Positions 5,691 through 12,790 of a stretch of 12,794 bases of DNA are shown in pieces. The translations under genes were made by a program, and so were the position numbers. Positions within the stretch are counted from its first letter, which is position 1. Each line of letters opens with the position of its first letter. This DNA is from Limiplasma sp964504385 (lineage in GTDB: Bacteria > Bacillota > Clostridia > Christensenellales > Aristaeellaceae): contig CAZDEF010000070.1 in assembly GCA_964504385.1 (NCBI GenBank), positions 1-12,794 on the forward strand, written 5' to 3'. The notes under the pieces were generated by a model that ran no database searches, was not told the DNA's origin, and saw only the letters and a list, made by a program, of their open reading frames with translations.

Positions 5691-8600
5691 ATGAAGCAAC
5701 GAATGAGACTTTCCGTTTGCCTGTTCCTGCTGCTGTGCGCGCTGTGCTGCGGTGCGCTGGCAGACGGCCTGACCCTGTCCGGCTGCGCCTATGTGGACGA
5801 TGCTGACCGCACGCTCATGGCGGGCGTGCCCGTCGTGCTGCAGAGCGCGCAAGGCGAGACCATCGCCGAGAACGTCACCGACGCTTACGGCCAGTATGCC
5901 TTCAGCGGTCTGGCCGTAGGCGAATACCGCGTGCTCAGCCATGTGAGCGACGACACGCTCTATGCCGCCATTATCGGCGATTCCGAGTCGTTTGACAATG
6001 GCGCGGTCTATCTGGATCTCTCCCTCAGCGCCGATGTACAGGCGGACATCGGCCTGCGTGCCGCCGCTGCGCTGACCGTGGAGGCCTATCAGGATACCAG
6101 CGGAGACGGCGAGCGCGGCAAGTACGAACGCGATCTTCCCGGTGTGACCGTGGAAGTGCTGGACGGTGACAGTGTCCTTGCCAGCGGCGAGACCAACAAG
6201 AAGGGCGCTCTTTCGCTGACTGCCGCGCCGGGCGAATACGCGCTGTGCGTCACTTTGCCGGAGCACTATGTGTTCTCGCCGATCGGCAAGGACAATCTGC
6301 TGACCGGCGAGGACGGCGTGGCTTTCAGCACCCCTGTGCTGCTGAAAGCGGGCGAAGAAACCACCGTGTCCATCGGCGGGCAGATCTTGGGTTCGCTCAG
6401 CGGCAAAGCCTTTGAGGATATGAACAACAACGGCGTGATGGACGAAGGCGAACCCGGCGCGGCAGGCGTGGTGATCCACCTGTCCGGCAAGCGCACTGGC
6501 GTAAAGCGCGAGCTCACCACGGACGAAAGCGGCGGATACTGCTTCGACCGTCTGCCGGACGACCTGTACACCATTTCCGCCACGCTGCCGCAGGGCATGC
6601 TGTACGCGCGCTATTCCAAGACCGGCGGTGATCTGCGCAGCATCTTCACCGGCTCCAACCTCAGCCGCGAATTCTCTGTGAAGAATGCCGCCAGCGTGAC
6701 CGACCGCAACATCGGCGTGGTGCAGAAGGGCGCGATCTGCGGCACTGCTTTCCTCGACCTGAATTACAACGGCAGAATGGACGAGGGCGAGCCCGGCTAC
6801 GCCGGTGTAACGCTGGAAGCCATCAAGCTTAGCAACGGCGAATCGCTGGGTAAATGCGTGACCGGCGAGGACGGCTCCTTCCGGCTGGAAAACCTGCGCG
6901 GCGGCGACTATCGTCTGCGCGCCATCCTGCCGGATGACGGTTCTGTATTCACGGTCGCGCTCACGTGCGACGCAAGCGAGGTCAACCTGTTTGAGCAGCG
7001 CACGTCCCGCCGCGAAAACAGCATTCAGCCCATCTCCATCGAAAGCGGCGGCGAAGCCAGCGCGCTGGTCGGCGTGGCTCTAGGCGCGACCATCAAGGGC
7101 ACCGTGTTCCAGGACGCGGACTACAACGGCCGCCTGAACGGCAAGGAAAAGGCGTTCTCCGGCGTGAAGGTGCGCGCCGTTAACGAAAGCGGCGAGGTGG
7201 TCGCGACCGACATAACCGGCCAGAAGGGCCAGTATGTGCTGAACGGTCTGATGCCCGGCAGCTACACCGTGCAGGTGCAGCGCAAGAGCAGCATGGGTTT
7301 CACCCGCCTGCGCCCCGATGAAAAAGAAGGCAGCTGGATCACCGTGCTGGAAGGCGACTGGGGCGTGACGGATGCCATCGGCGTGAGCATGGGCGAAACC
7401 ATCGTTTCCGTCAACGCGGGCATGCTGCCCTCCGCCACCGTGAGCGGCTCTTTCTTCCACGATGCAAATGACAACGGCCTGTGGGACAGCGGCGAGACCG
7501 GCATGATGGACGCGCAGGTGCGCCTGCTGTCCGAGGACGGCGAGATCGATCTGTACCGCACGCCCGCTGCGGATGGCAGCTATTTCTTCGATGGTGTGAT
7601 GCCCGGCAAATATACCGTCACCTATCTGCTGTCCCAGCATTGTGAAATGGCCCGCACCGCCAGCGGCGGAAACACCGTTGCGCACGATGGGCTGCAAACA
7701 GTCACCAAGTCTTTCTCCATTGAAATGGGCGAAGACCACGAAATGCCGCTGGCCGGTGCGGTAACGCTGGGCAGCTTTGCAGGCGGCGCTTTCATCGACA
7801 GCAACGCCAACGGCCTGCGCGACAGCGGCGAGGCCGTGCTGGCCGGTGTGACCCTCACGCTCTCCTCCGCCTCCGGCGAAGAATACACCGCCAGCTCCGA
7901 TGCAAACGGCAGCTTCGAACTGAGCGGTCTGCGGCCCGATGATTACCGCATGACCATCACCCTGCCGGACGGCTACATTTTCAGCAGCGAGATGCACGAA
8001 GACCAGCTGCTGTGGGCCGCGCAGAACCGTCAGACGCTCCCCTGCCCTTGGCAGGCTCTGATCAACCGCAGTGAAAAAGCCATCGGCGCGGTACGCCCCG
8101 CCAGCATTTCCGGCGTCATTTGGATGGACGAAAACCGTGACGGACAGCGCGCTGCGGACGAATGGATCATGGAAGGTCTTGCGCTCTCGCTCGTCAGCGA
8201 AGTCACCGGAGAGAAAACGGCGCAGACTGTATCGGATGCCAGCGGCTTCCGCTTTGACAACGTGCGCCCCGGCGCTTACACCGTGCGCTTCCAGCTGCCC
8301 GAGCAATCCAGCCCCGCCGCCGACGCTTCCTCCACCTTCCGCGTTTCCGGCTCCGCCATGGAGCAAAGCGGCGTAAGGGTGGCCGAAGGCGAAGAAAGGA
8401 ACGGGCTTTCCACGGGTCTGGTATCGCTCACCAGCATCAGCGGAACGGCTTGGCTGGATGAAAACGGCCAGCGCACTGCTGTATCCGGCATGACGGTGCG
8501 GCTGTATCCGGCTGGTTCCTCCTCCCCGCTGCAGACCGCCGTGACCGATGAAAACGGCGGCTACCGCTTCGATGGTCTGTGGCCGGACGAATATGTGGTA

Positions 8601-9200
8601 CAGGCCGATCTTCCGCAGGGCATGATCTTCGTTCGCCCCGGCGATCCCAACTACGAAAACGGAGCCTCCGTCATTGCCGATACCGAAACAGGCAGCAGCG
8701 ACGCCTTTGCGCTGTACATGGCCCAGCACCAGCTCAGCTGCGATATTCTGTGCATCAAGCCCGCCAAGATCGGCGATATTGCATGGCTGGACGAAAACCA
8801 GAACGGCCTTGTGGATGGCACAGAGCCGCGCCTGTCCGGCGTGACGGTCGCGCTGCTGCAGGACGGCGAAGCCGTTTACGAGACCGTGACCGATGACAGC
8901 GGCTACTATCTGTTTGCCGATGTGTATCCCGGCACCTACACGTTGCGTGCCTCGGCCTATGCCGAGCTCGCGCCCACCGTGCCGGTGGAAAGCCTGCGCA
9001 TCATTTCCAGTTGTCTTGTGGAAGGCGACGGGCTGACGGCGTACAGTGCGCCCTTTGAAGCGGTGAGCGGCGTGGGCGACGCCAACTACGACCTTGGCTA
9101 CATCCTGCTGGACGGCTGCACGCTGCCCGCCGAAGCCGCCGCGCCCATGCCCGGCCGCGACTGGCGCTATCAGAATTCGCAGGACGTATCCTACAACTGA
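5691..9200 (+). CDS. Large secreted protein with about ten SdrD B-like / prealbumin-like modules
   Basis: The protein has 1169 residues. A signal peptide (MKQRMRLSVCLFLLLCALCC, cut after GALA) is followed directly by about ten beta-sandwich modules of roughly 110-118 residues and a short tail. A typical module has an EF-hand-like calcium loop (DMNNNGVMDEGE, DLNYNGRMDEGE, DANDNGLWDSGE, DSNANGLRDSGE), a GV-x-V-x-L strand, a T-D-x-x-G-x-Y-x-F turn and a PG-x-Y-x-V strand. This is the pattern of SdrD B/Cna B-like adhesin domains that form rigid stalks on the cell surface. The tail after the last module ends GRDWRYQNSQDVSYN, with no LPXTG motif, hydrophobic anchor or positive tail, so it is secreted or held non-covalently. 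GTG at 5688 and ATG at 5691 are both served by GGAGG (5675-5679); I chose the ATG. It has its own promoter and a strong terminator. A role as adhesin, stalk or matrix protein is inferred from the fold. Confidence 0.9.
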   Translation: MKQRMRLSVCLFLLLCALCCGALADGLTLSGCAYVDDADRTLMAGVPVVLQSAQGETIAENVTDAYGQYAFSGLAVGEYRVLSHVSDDTLYAAIIGDSESFDNGAVYLDLSLSADVQADIGLRAAAALTVEAYQDTSGDGERGKYERDLPGVTVEVLDGDSVLASGETNKKGALSLTAAPGEYALCVTLPEHYVFSPIGKDNLLTGEDGVAFSTPVLLKAGEETTVSIGGQILGSLSGKAFEDMNNNGVMDEGEPGAAGVVIHLSGKRTGVKRELTTDESGGYCFDRLPDDLYTISATLPQGMLYARYSKTGGDLRSIFTGSNLSREFSVKNAASVTDRNIGVVQKGAICGTAFLDLNYNGRMDEGEPGYAGVTLEAIKLSNGESLGKCVTGEDGSFRLENLRGGDYRLRAILPDDGSVFTVALTCDASEVNLFEQRTSRRENSIQPISIESGGEASALVGVALGATIKGTVFQDADYNGRLNGKEKAFSGVKVRAVNESGEVVATDITGQKGQYVLNGLMPGSYTVQVQRKSSMGFTRLRPDEKEGSWITVLEGDWGVTDAIGVSMGETIVSVNAGMLPSATVSGSFFHDANDNGLWDSGETGMMDAQVRLLSEDGEIDLYRTPAADGSYFFDGVMPGKYTVTYLLSQHCEMARTASGGNTVAHDGLQTVTKSFSIEMGEDHEMPLAGAVTLGSFAGGAFIDSNANGLRDSGEAVLAGVTLTLSSASGEEYTASSDANGSFELSGLRPDDYRMTITLPDGYIFSSEMHEDQLLWAAQNRQTLPCPWQALINRSEKAIGAVRPASISGVIWMDENRDGQRAADEWIMEGLALSLVSEVTGEKTAQTVSDASGFRFDNVRPGAYTVRFQLPEQSSPAADASSTFRVSGSAMEQSGVRVAEGEERNGLSTGLVSLTSISGTAWLDENGQRTAVSGMTVRLYPAGSSSPLQTAVTDENGGYRFDGLWPDEYVVQADLPQGMIFVRPGDPNYENGASVIADTETGSSDAFALYMAQHQLSCDILCIKPAKIGDIAWLDENQNGLVDGTEPRLSGVTVALLQDGEAVYETVTDDSGYYLFADVYPGTYTLRASAYAELAPTVPVESLRIISSCLVEGDGLTAYSAPFEAVSGVGDANYDLGYILLDGCTLPAEAAAPMPGRDWRYQNSQDVSYN
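6069..9105 (+). repeat. Tandem protein modules within the secreted repeat protein
   Basis: Module starts can be placed at about 6069, 6393, 6732, 7086, 7434, 7773, 8103, 8433 and 8766, each near a conserved small-residue/hydrophobic/SG or GT entry (SLSG, AICG, ATIKG, ATVSG, SFAG, SISG, SISG, KIGD). Spacing is 330-354 nt from the third module on. The calcium loop is canonical in the modules at 6393, 6732, 7434, 7773 and 8766. It is altered at 6069 (DTSGDGERGKYE), 7086 (DADYNGRLNGKE) and 8103 (DENRDGQRAADE), and is collapsed at 8433 (DENGQRTAVSG). The first domain (from about 5768) lacks it. DNA-level identity between modules is low, so duplication is old. Confidence 0.8.
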
Positions 9201-9221
9201 TATTGGTTTTCCATCATCCAT

Positions 9222-9266
9222 AAAAAGGAACGCCTCATTCGCAGCGGAATGAGACGTTCCTTTTTT
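9222..9266. terminator. Strong bidirectional terminator between converging genes
   Basis: AAAAAGGAACG-C-CTCATTC (9222-9240) pairs with GAATGAG-A-CGTTCCTTTTT (9247-9265) around the loop GCAGCG. The plus strand ends in a run of six T. The minus strand pairs fully (the mismatch becomes G-U) and ends in five T. It serves the repeat-protein gene on the left and the exported-protein gene on the right. Confidence 0.9.
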
Positions 9267-9275
9267 GTTGGCTGA

Positions 9276-10106
9276 TCAATCCGTTTGCAGCCATTCTCCG
9301 GTGATGGCGTTCAGAAAGGTATTGCTCACGCGGTAAGCGGGATAGGCTTTGACGGGTTGTGTGCCTGGGTCAGGCATCATCCAGTAGCACCGCTCCATTC
9401 GGTCGGCGTTCATGCCGATGGCTTGGAACGCGCTGTGCGCCTTTTCCGTGTCCAGCAGTGTCTGCGCATTTCCAGCCGGGGTAAAGCGGCTCCACATGCC
9501 TCTTGCATGGCAAAGCTCGCCGTTTCGGCCGTCCACGCAGATCTGCAGCAGGTTGCTTTCCGGCTGAGTGAATCTGTCCGCCGCCGCCCCCCAATAGACC
9601 GGCAAACCATTCAGTCTTTGCAGATAGGTCATCTTGTAGCCCGGCACGCTGTCCAGCATGCGGCCGTAGGTCGTTGTGCTCAGCAGCTGCGGCTCCTCCA
9701 GCCCGAGCGCCGGAGGGATCGCTTCCGTGATCGCTCTGGCCTCGTCCGCGGTGAGCATGCCCTGCGGCAGGGTACCATCCGGGCACACGTTTTCGGTCAT
9801 TTCAAATTGATAAGCCTCGCCAGCCTTACAGTAAATGCTGATGCGCGCCTGCGCCAATAGGGCGTCCTCCGGGCCCGCACCGCAGAAGGGCACGCCTTCC
9901 GCCTCCGGCAGGTCGTAGTGCTGATAGCCATACTCCCGTTTTTCCAGCACAGCCTGTCCTGCCTTTTCGCCAAAGGCCAGTTCCTTCAGCTTGTCCATGT
10001 TGCATTCGGCAGGCTGCACCAGATAAACGCAGTCTGCCATCTCCTGAGCGCTGGCCCCGCCGATGCACAGCATCACCAACATCATCAGACAGAAAAACCG
10101 TTTCAT
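9276..10106 (-). CDS. Exported protein of unknown function
   Basis: The 276-residue protein has a clear signal peptide (MKRFFCLMMLVMLCIGGASA, cut before QE). The mature protein is soluble, with no membrane segment. The middle has LTADEARAITEAIPPALGL (118-136), a helix of the kind found at the start of PepSY/YycI-like folds. The second half has YLQRLNGLPVYWG and ends KAYPAYRVSNTFLNAITGEW. The pattern of 'shared sugar-tong strand, NGLPVY, then ...A-ITGE at the end' resembles YycI/YycH-type or DUF6034-type exported proteins. That resemblance is by eye and only suggests a fold. AGGAGG with good spacing precedes the ATG. Only 18 bp separate it from the upstream gene fragment ending at 10125, so the two were probably one operon whose promoter and 5' end have been cut off by the mobile element. 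Confidence 0.75.
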   Translation of the reverse strand: MKRFFCLMMLVMLCIGGASAQEMADCVYLVQPAECNMDKLKELAFGEKAGQAVLEKREYGYQHYDLPEAEGVPFCGAGPEDALLAQARISIYCKAGEAYQFEMTENVCPDGTLPQGMLTADEARAITEAIPPALGLEEPQLLSTTTYGRMLDSVPGYKMTYLQRLNGLPVYWGAAADRFTQPESNLLQICVDGRNGELCHARGMWSRFTPAGNAQTLLDTEKAHSAFQAIGMNADRMERCYWMMPDPGTQPVKAYPAYRVSNTFLNAITGEWLQTD

Positions 10107-10124
10107 TCCTGTTCCTCCTCTCGG

Positions 10125-10735
10125 TCAGTCTCTGCTCGTTTTTTCAAGAGAATGAATGAAATAATCATTCTGATTCTCCGTAAGCACAGCGTCGCCGTAC
10201 TCGATCCAGCAGGGAAGCTCAGTAGCGAAATTCACAGCGATCACATAAGCGCCTCCATCCTCCATGGCAACAACGATCCTGGCGCCGTAGCCGCCCCACT
10301 GCTGCCATTCTTCCCCGTAGGATTCCACGCGAGCGATCTGCACGCCATCCTTGCGGTTGGCCTTCACCCATGCCGCCGCGATCTCGCTCCATTTGGCGTC
10401 AAAAGGATCGCAGTGCAGATCGGAATAGCTTTGCTCCTTCGCATAAATGGTGGCACTGGCCAATGTGCCGTCTGCCGTGGCAAGGCAGCCATCGTGATTC
10501 GATCCCCATTCCTGCTCGCCAATAAGGGTGAACTGCGCATTGTAGATCTGGCGGTCAGCGCCATAGACCATTCCTTGGGTTTCGTTACGAAGGCTTTCGT
10601 AGATCCGCTCGGCAGACAGCGGCGTGCCCATCAGATTGTACATCTGCAGGCGCAGCTGTGTTTCCCATGCCGAGTATTCCTCCGCCTCTCCCCGCTCGTC
10701 GCCGATGTTCTGCTCTGCGTACTGCCCCACAGCAA
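10125..10735 (-). pseudogene. 5'-truncated gene of unknown function at the element junction
   Basis: About 200 codons of a continuous frame end at 10125. The frame is open upstream only as far as about 10760, where it meets a stop inside recombinase sequence. There is no credible start: the only initiator-like codon is a GTG at 10730 without a ribosome site. The visible protein begins GQYAEQNIGDERGEAEEYSA and contains RLQMYNLMGTPLSAERIYES, a mixed alpha/beta region with GGYGARIVVAMEDGGAYVIA, and ends FIHSLEKTSRD. Any signal peptide and N-terminal domain are missing, presumably displaced by the insertion and lying at the far end of the element. I do not recognise the family. It is probably a partner of the exported protein downstream, 18 bp away. 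It could still be expressed from the recombinase promoter if an internal start is used. Confidence 0.65.
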
Positions 10736-12201
10736 TCCAAATCCGAACCGGAAGCCCCGTCAGGGACTTCCTTTTTTACTTCGTCCAGAGCGATTGTTCT
10801 GGTTCCGTCTTTATAGTTAAAGGTAAGAACCAGCTTGTCGTCATAGAGGTAGATTGCGTTCACAAATGCGTCGATGAGCATTTTGCGATGGGATTGCTGC
10901 CGTGTATCCAGCTTGCGGAATTTGTGTAGCCAGAAGGTGATGAACTCCGGGCTGATTCTGGGTTTTGCAATCTTCTCGTTGGCAATCTTGATTTCCAGAT
11001 CTTCCTTGGCTACTTCCAGTTCCTCCAATCGACTCTTGGTGGACTTGGTAAGAATGCCCTGCTGGATGGCGTTTAAAAGATTCTGAATACCGGTTTCTGC
11101 CTCCCGAAGCTGCTGCTCATAGAGGGGAAGATTGGTATTTTCACGGTCTTGCAAATCCATGACCATGGACACGATGGCTTCAATAGCTTTGTCGTCCATA
11201 ATCACCTTCATCACTTCATTCACAACCAAATCTTCCAGCCACTGTTTCCTGACCGCCTTTTTCTTGCAATCCGTCCGCTTCTTTTTCACGGATACACATT
11301 TGTAGTAGTGATGGATGGTGCCATTCCGGCTTTTACCGCTCTCGCCGCAGAGATACGCACCACAGTAGCCGCAGAACAGTTTTGTGGTCAGCAGATAGTC
11401 GTCCTCAGCTTTGTGTCGGGCTGGAGCTTTCCTGTTTTGCGCAAGCTTATTCTGAACCCGGTCAAACAAATCCTCCGGGACAATGGCCGGGATTCCGTCG
11501 GGGATGATGATATCCCGATACTTATATTCTCCAATATAGCGCCGGTTATGGAGCATATGCTGAATGCTGTTAAAATTCAGGGGCTTTCCTAACTTGTTGC
11601 GCACGCCGTGTTCATTCAGCCAGTCACGCAGTTCCTTCATAGTTGCCCCTTTGTCGTATTTCTGGAACACCTCTAACACGAAAGGAGCAGTTAGCGGATC
11701 AATTTGAAAATGTTGTCCCTCGTCAATGATGTATCCGATGGGCAGTGTACCACCATTGAATTTGCATTTCAGTGCGTTTTCTGTTCTTCCACGGATGACC
11801 TTTTCAGATAGGTCGGCGGAATAGTATTCGGCATAGCCTTCCAGAACGGATTCCAGAATGATACCTTCCGCCCCTTCGGAAATTACCTCCGTCGCCGATA
11901 CCACTTTCACGCCGTTCTTTTTCAGCTGCGCTTTGTATCGTGCGCTGTCATACCGGTTTCTTGCAAATCTGTCCAGCTTCCATACGATGATCATGTCAAA
12001 CAGCTTTTTGCTGCTGTCTTTGATCATATTCTGAAATTCAGGGCGGTTATCTGTTCTGGCTGAAAACGCTCTGTCAATGTAGTGGCGAAGAATTGTAATG
12101 CCATTCTTTTCCGCAAAGGCGGTGCATTCCCGGATCTGTCCTTCAATGGATTCTTCCCGCTGGCTGTCAGAGGAATATCGGGCATAGATCACAGCCTTCA
12201 T
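10585..12201 (-). CDS. Large serine recombinase (resolvase/invertase type) of an integrative element
   Basis: The 538-residue frame encodes the site-specific recombinase expected to integrate and excise the element. The N-terminal resolvase domain has YARYSSDSQ (6-14, nucleophile probably Ser10), DRAFSARTDNRPEF (43-56) and VWKLDRFARN (73-82). The recombinase DNA-binding domain covers about 150-255 (PIGYIIDEG, RDWLNEHGVRN, MLHNRRYIGEY). A zinc ribbon has Cys277, Cys280, Cys302 and Cys312, followed by a coiled coil (about 360-410) and a C-terminal strand domain ending FNYKDGTRTIALDEV. The start ATG overlaps the stop of the upstream Xre gene (ATGA) with GGAGGG inside that gene, so the two are translationally coupled. 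An open extension to 12276 is not used. The native end is probably near residue 490-495. Residues after that (RRAEHRRRAGRGGG onward) look like an out-of-frame reading of the host gene, making the C-terminus chimeric. Confidence 0.93.
   Translation of the reverse strand: MKAVIYARYSSDSQREESIEGQIRECTAFAEKNGITILRHYIDRAFSARTDNRPEFQNMIKDSSKKLFDMIIVWKLDRFARNRYDSARYKAQLKKNGVKVVSATEVISEGAEGIILESVLEGYAEYYSADLSEKVIRGRTENALKCKFNGGTLPIGYIIDEGQHFQIDPLTAPFVLEVFQKYDKGATMKELRDWLNEHGVRNKLGKPLNFNSIQHMLHNRRYIGEYKYRDIIIPDGIPAIVPEDLFDRVQNKLAQNRKAPARHKAEDDYLLTTKLFCGYCGAYLCGESGKSRNGTIHHYYKCVSVKKKRTDCKKKAVRKQWLEDLVVNEVMKVIMDDKAIEAIVSMVMDLQDRENTNLPLYEQQLREAETGIQNLLNAIQQGILTKSTKSRLEELEVAKEDLEIKIANEKIAKPRISPEFITFWLHKFRKLDTRQQSHRKMLIDAFVNAIYLYDDKLVLTFNYKDGTRTIALDEVKKEVPDGASGSDLDCCGAVRRAEHRRRAGRGGGILGMGNTAAPADVQSDGHAAVCRADLRKPS
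10720..10750. other. Probable attachment-site junction (element/chromosome)
   Basis: Reading on the minus strand, the recombinase frame reaches GSDLDCCGA, a plausible native C-terminus for this family, at 10749-10723. It then continues for some 45 codons in a frame different from that of the interrupted host gene. The host frame becomes protein-like from about 10735. The crossover core therefore lies within this stretch, near GGATTTGGATTGCTGTGGGG (minus strand). The other junction is outside the window, so the core cannot be fixed. Confidence 0.55.
10750..10777 (+). terminator. Terminator-like hairpin inside the recombinase 3' end, plus strand
   Basis: GGAAG-C-CCC (10750-10758) pairs with GGG-A-CTTCC (10763-10771) around the loop GTCA, then six T (10772-10777). 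It lies antisense in the recombinase coding region, next to the junction. In the plus direction it could stop transcripts entering the element from the chromosome. On the minus strand it has no T run. Confidence 0.55.
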
Positions 12202-12554
12202 TTCTTTCCCTCCATCATCATCTGGAGCAGGGATTCCTTCAGCCGCTCGTTCATGGGGGAGCCGGGCTCGAAGCACATTTCAATAAAGTCCCGCAGCTCC
12301 GGGGCATCACTCTGCTTCATGATTTTGTTTTCATAGAGTTTTCCTCTGGGGTCATCGCAGCGGGCAAATATATAATCCATGGACACATCGAAGTAGTCCG
12401 CATACTTGCGCAACAGCTCCACGGTAGGAGCAGCCTGCCCATTTTCATAGCGGTTGATGCTGGACTGATTGGAACCGATTTCCTGTGCCAGCTTTGCCTG
12501 AGAAAGGCCGACGCTGTCCCGCAATACCCGCAGACGTTTTCCTAACTCTTTCAT
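12198..12554 (-). CDS. Xre-family regulator of the element, coupled to the recombinase
   Basis: The 118-residue protein has an N-terminal Cro/C1 helix-turn-helix: LGKRLRVLRDSVGLSQAKLA (4-23), then NQSSINRYENGQAAPTVELL. This is followed by YADYFDVSMDYIFAR and a C-terminal helical part rich in acidic residues and Met (PELRDFIEMCFEPGSP, ending LLQMMMEGKK). A GTG at 12563 is in frame but sits on top of the ribosome site. The ATG at 12554 has GGAGG at 8-nt spacing, so I prefer it. Its stop overlaps the recombinase start by ATGA, so it is made in step with the recombinase and probably controls it, for example by repressing their shared promoter. The family is certain; the control role is inferred. 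Confidence 0.9.
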   Translation of the reverse strand: MKELGKRLRVLRDSVGLSQAKLAQEIGSNQSSINRYENGQAAPTVELLRKYADYFDVSMDYIFARCDDPRGKLYENKIMKQSDAPELRDFIEMCFEPGSPMNERLKESLLQMMMEGKK

Positions 12555-12583
12555 TTTTCTCACCTCCGACTTGTTGTGGAATT

Positions 12584-12612
12584 ACTATATCACGCATTTA
12601 ACCCTAAGTCAA
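12584..12612 (-). promoter_or_regulatory. Promoter of the Xre-recombinase operon
   Basis: On the minus strand, TTGACT (12612-12607), a 17-bp spacer and TATAGT (12589-12584), preceded by TGA, form an extended -10. The start point would be near 12577, with a leader of about 23 nt. The motif GGGTTRA occurs twice, 11 bp apart, over the -35 and spacer (GGGTTGA, GGGTTAA), a possible repressor contact. Confidence 0.8.
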
Positions 12613-12681
12613 CCCCGTTATAGATTTAAGATGAAATACATACTATTTTCACGTCCAACAAGCGCCCGCAGGGTGCGTAGC

Positions 12682-12698
12682 TCACAAGGCACTTGTGA
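12682..12698. repeat. Perfect 7-bp inverted repeat in the gene-free end of the element
   Basis: TCACAAG-GCA-CTTGTGA is a perfect palindrome with a 3-nt centre. It follows the GC-rich GCGCCCGCAGGGTGCG (12662-12677). It lies upstream of the Xre promoter and could be a protein-binding site or part of a transfer origin. No function can be assigned from sequence alone. Confidence 0.5.
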
Positions 12699-12732
12699 TT
12701 CAGAGGGATTGGGAGCTTTCCCAACAAGCACG

Positions 12733-12772
12733 AACCCACCCGTCCCGGCACAGGCCGAGACGGATGGGTTTT
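12733..12772. terminator. Long GC-rich hairpin in the element, possibly a terminator
   Basis: AACCCA-C-CCGTC-C-CGG (12733-12748) pairs with CCG-A-GACGG-A-TGGGTT (12755-12770) around CACAGG and is followed by TTTT on the plus strand. On the minus strand both mismatches become G-U pairs, so the stem is 16 bp and complete, but no T run follows. It is either a weak plus-strand terminator or a structural element of a transfer region. Confidence 0.45.
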
Positions 12773-12776
12773 GCAT

Positions 12777-12790
12777 TATGGCGCGCCATA
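12777..12790. repeat. Perfect 14-bp palindrome at the window edge
   Basis: TATGGCGCGCCATA reads the same on both strands, and the outer TGCAT (12772-12776) and TGCA (12791-12794) extend it with a one-base bulge. It may be a binding site or the start of a larger structured region cut by the window edge. Confidence 0.45.

Noticed and set aside
5634..6479. Antisense open frame over the start of the repeat-protein gene
   Set aside because: Same shadow effect. It would also run across the promoter and signal-peptide region of the real gene.
7080..9221. Very long (713-codon) open frame antisense to the repeat-protein gene
   Set aside because: It lies wholly antisense to a gene with clear domains and strong third-position bias, which keeps the opposite frame free of stops. 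Its sequence is low-complexity His/Gly/Ala-rich with no domain and no ribosome site.
10128..10730. Intact 201-codon gene starting at GTG 10730
   Set aside because: There is no ribosome site, the start lies within the recombinase tail, and the frame continues upstream without a start. A truncated gene explains it better.
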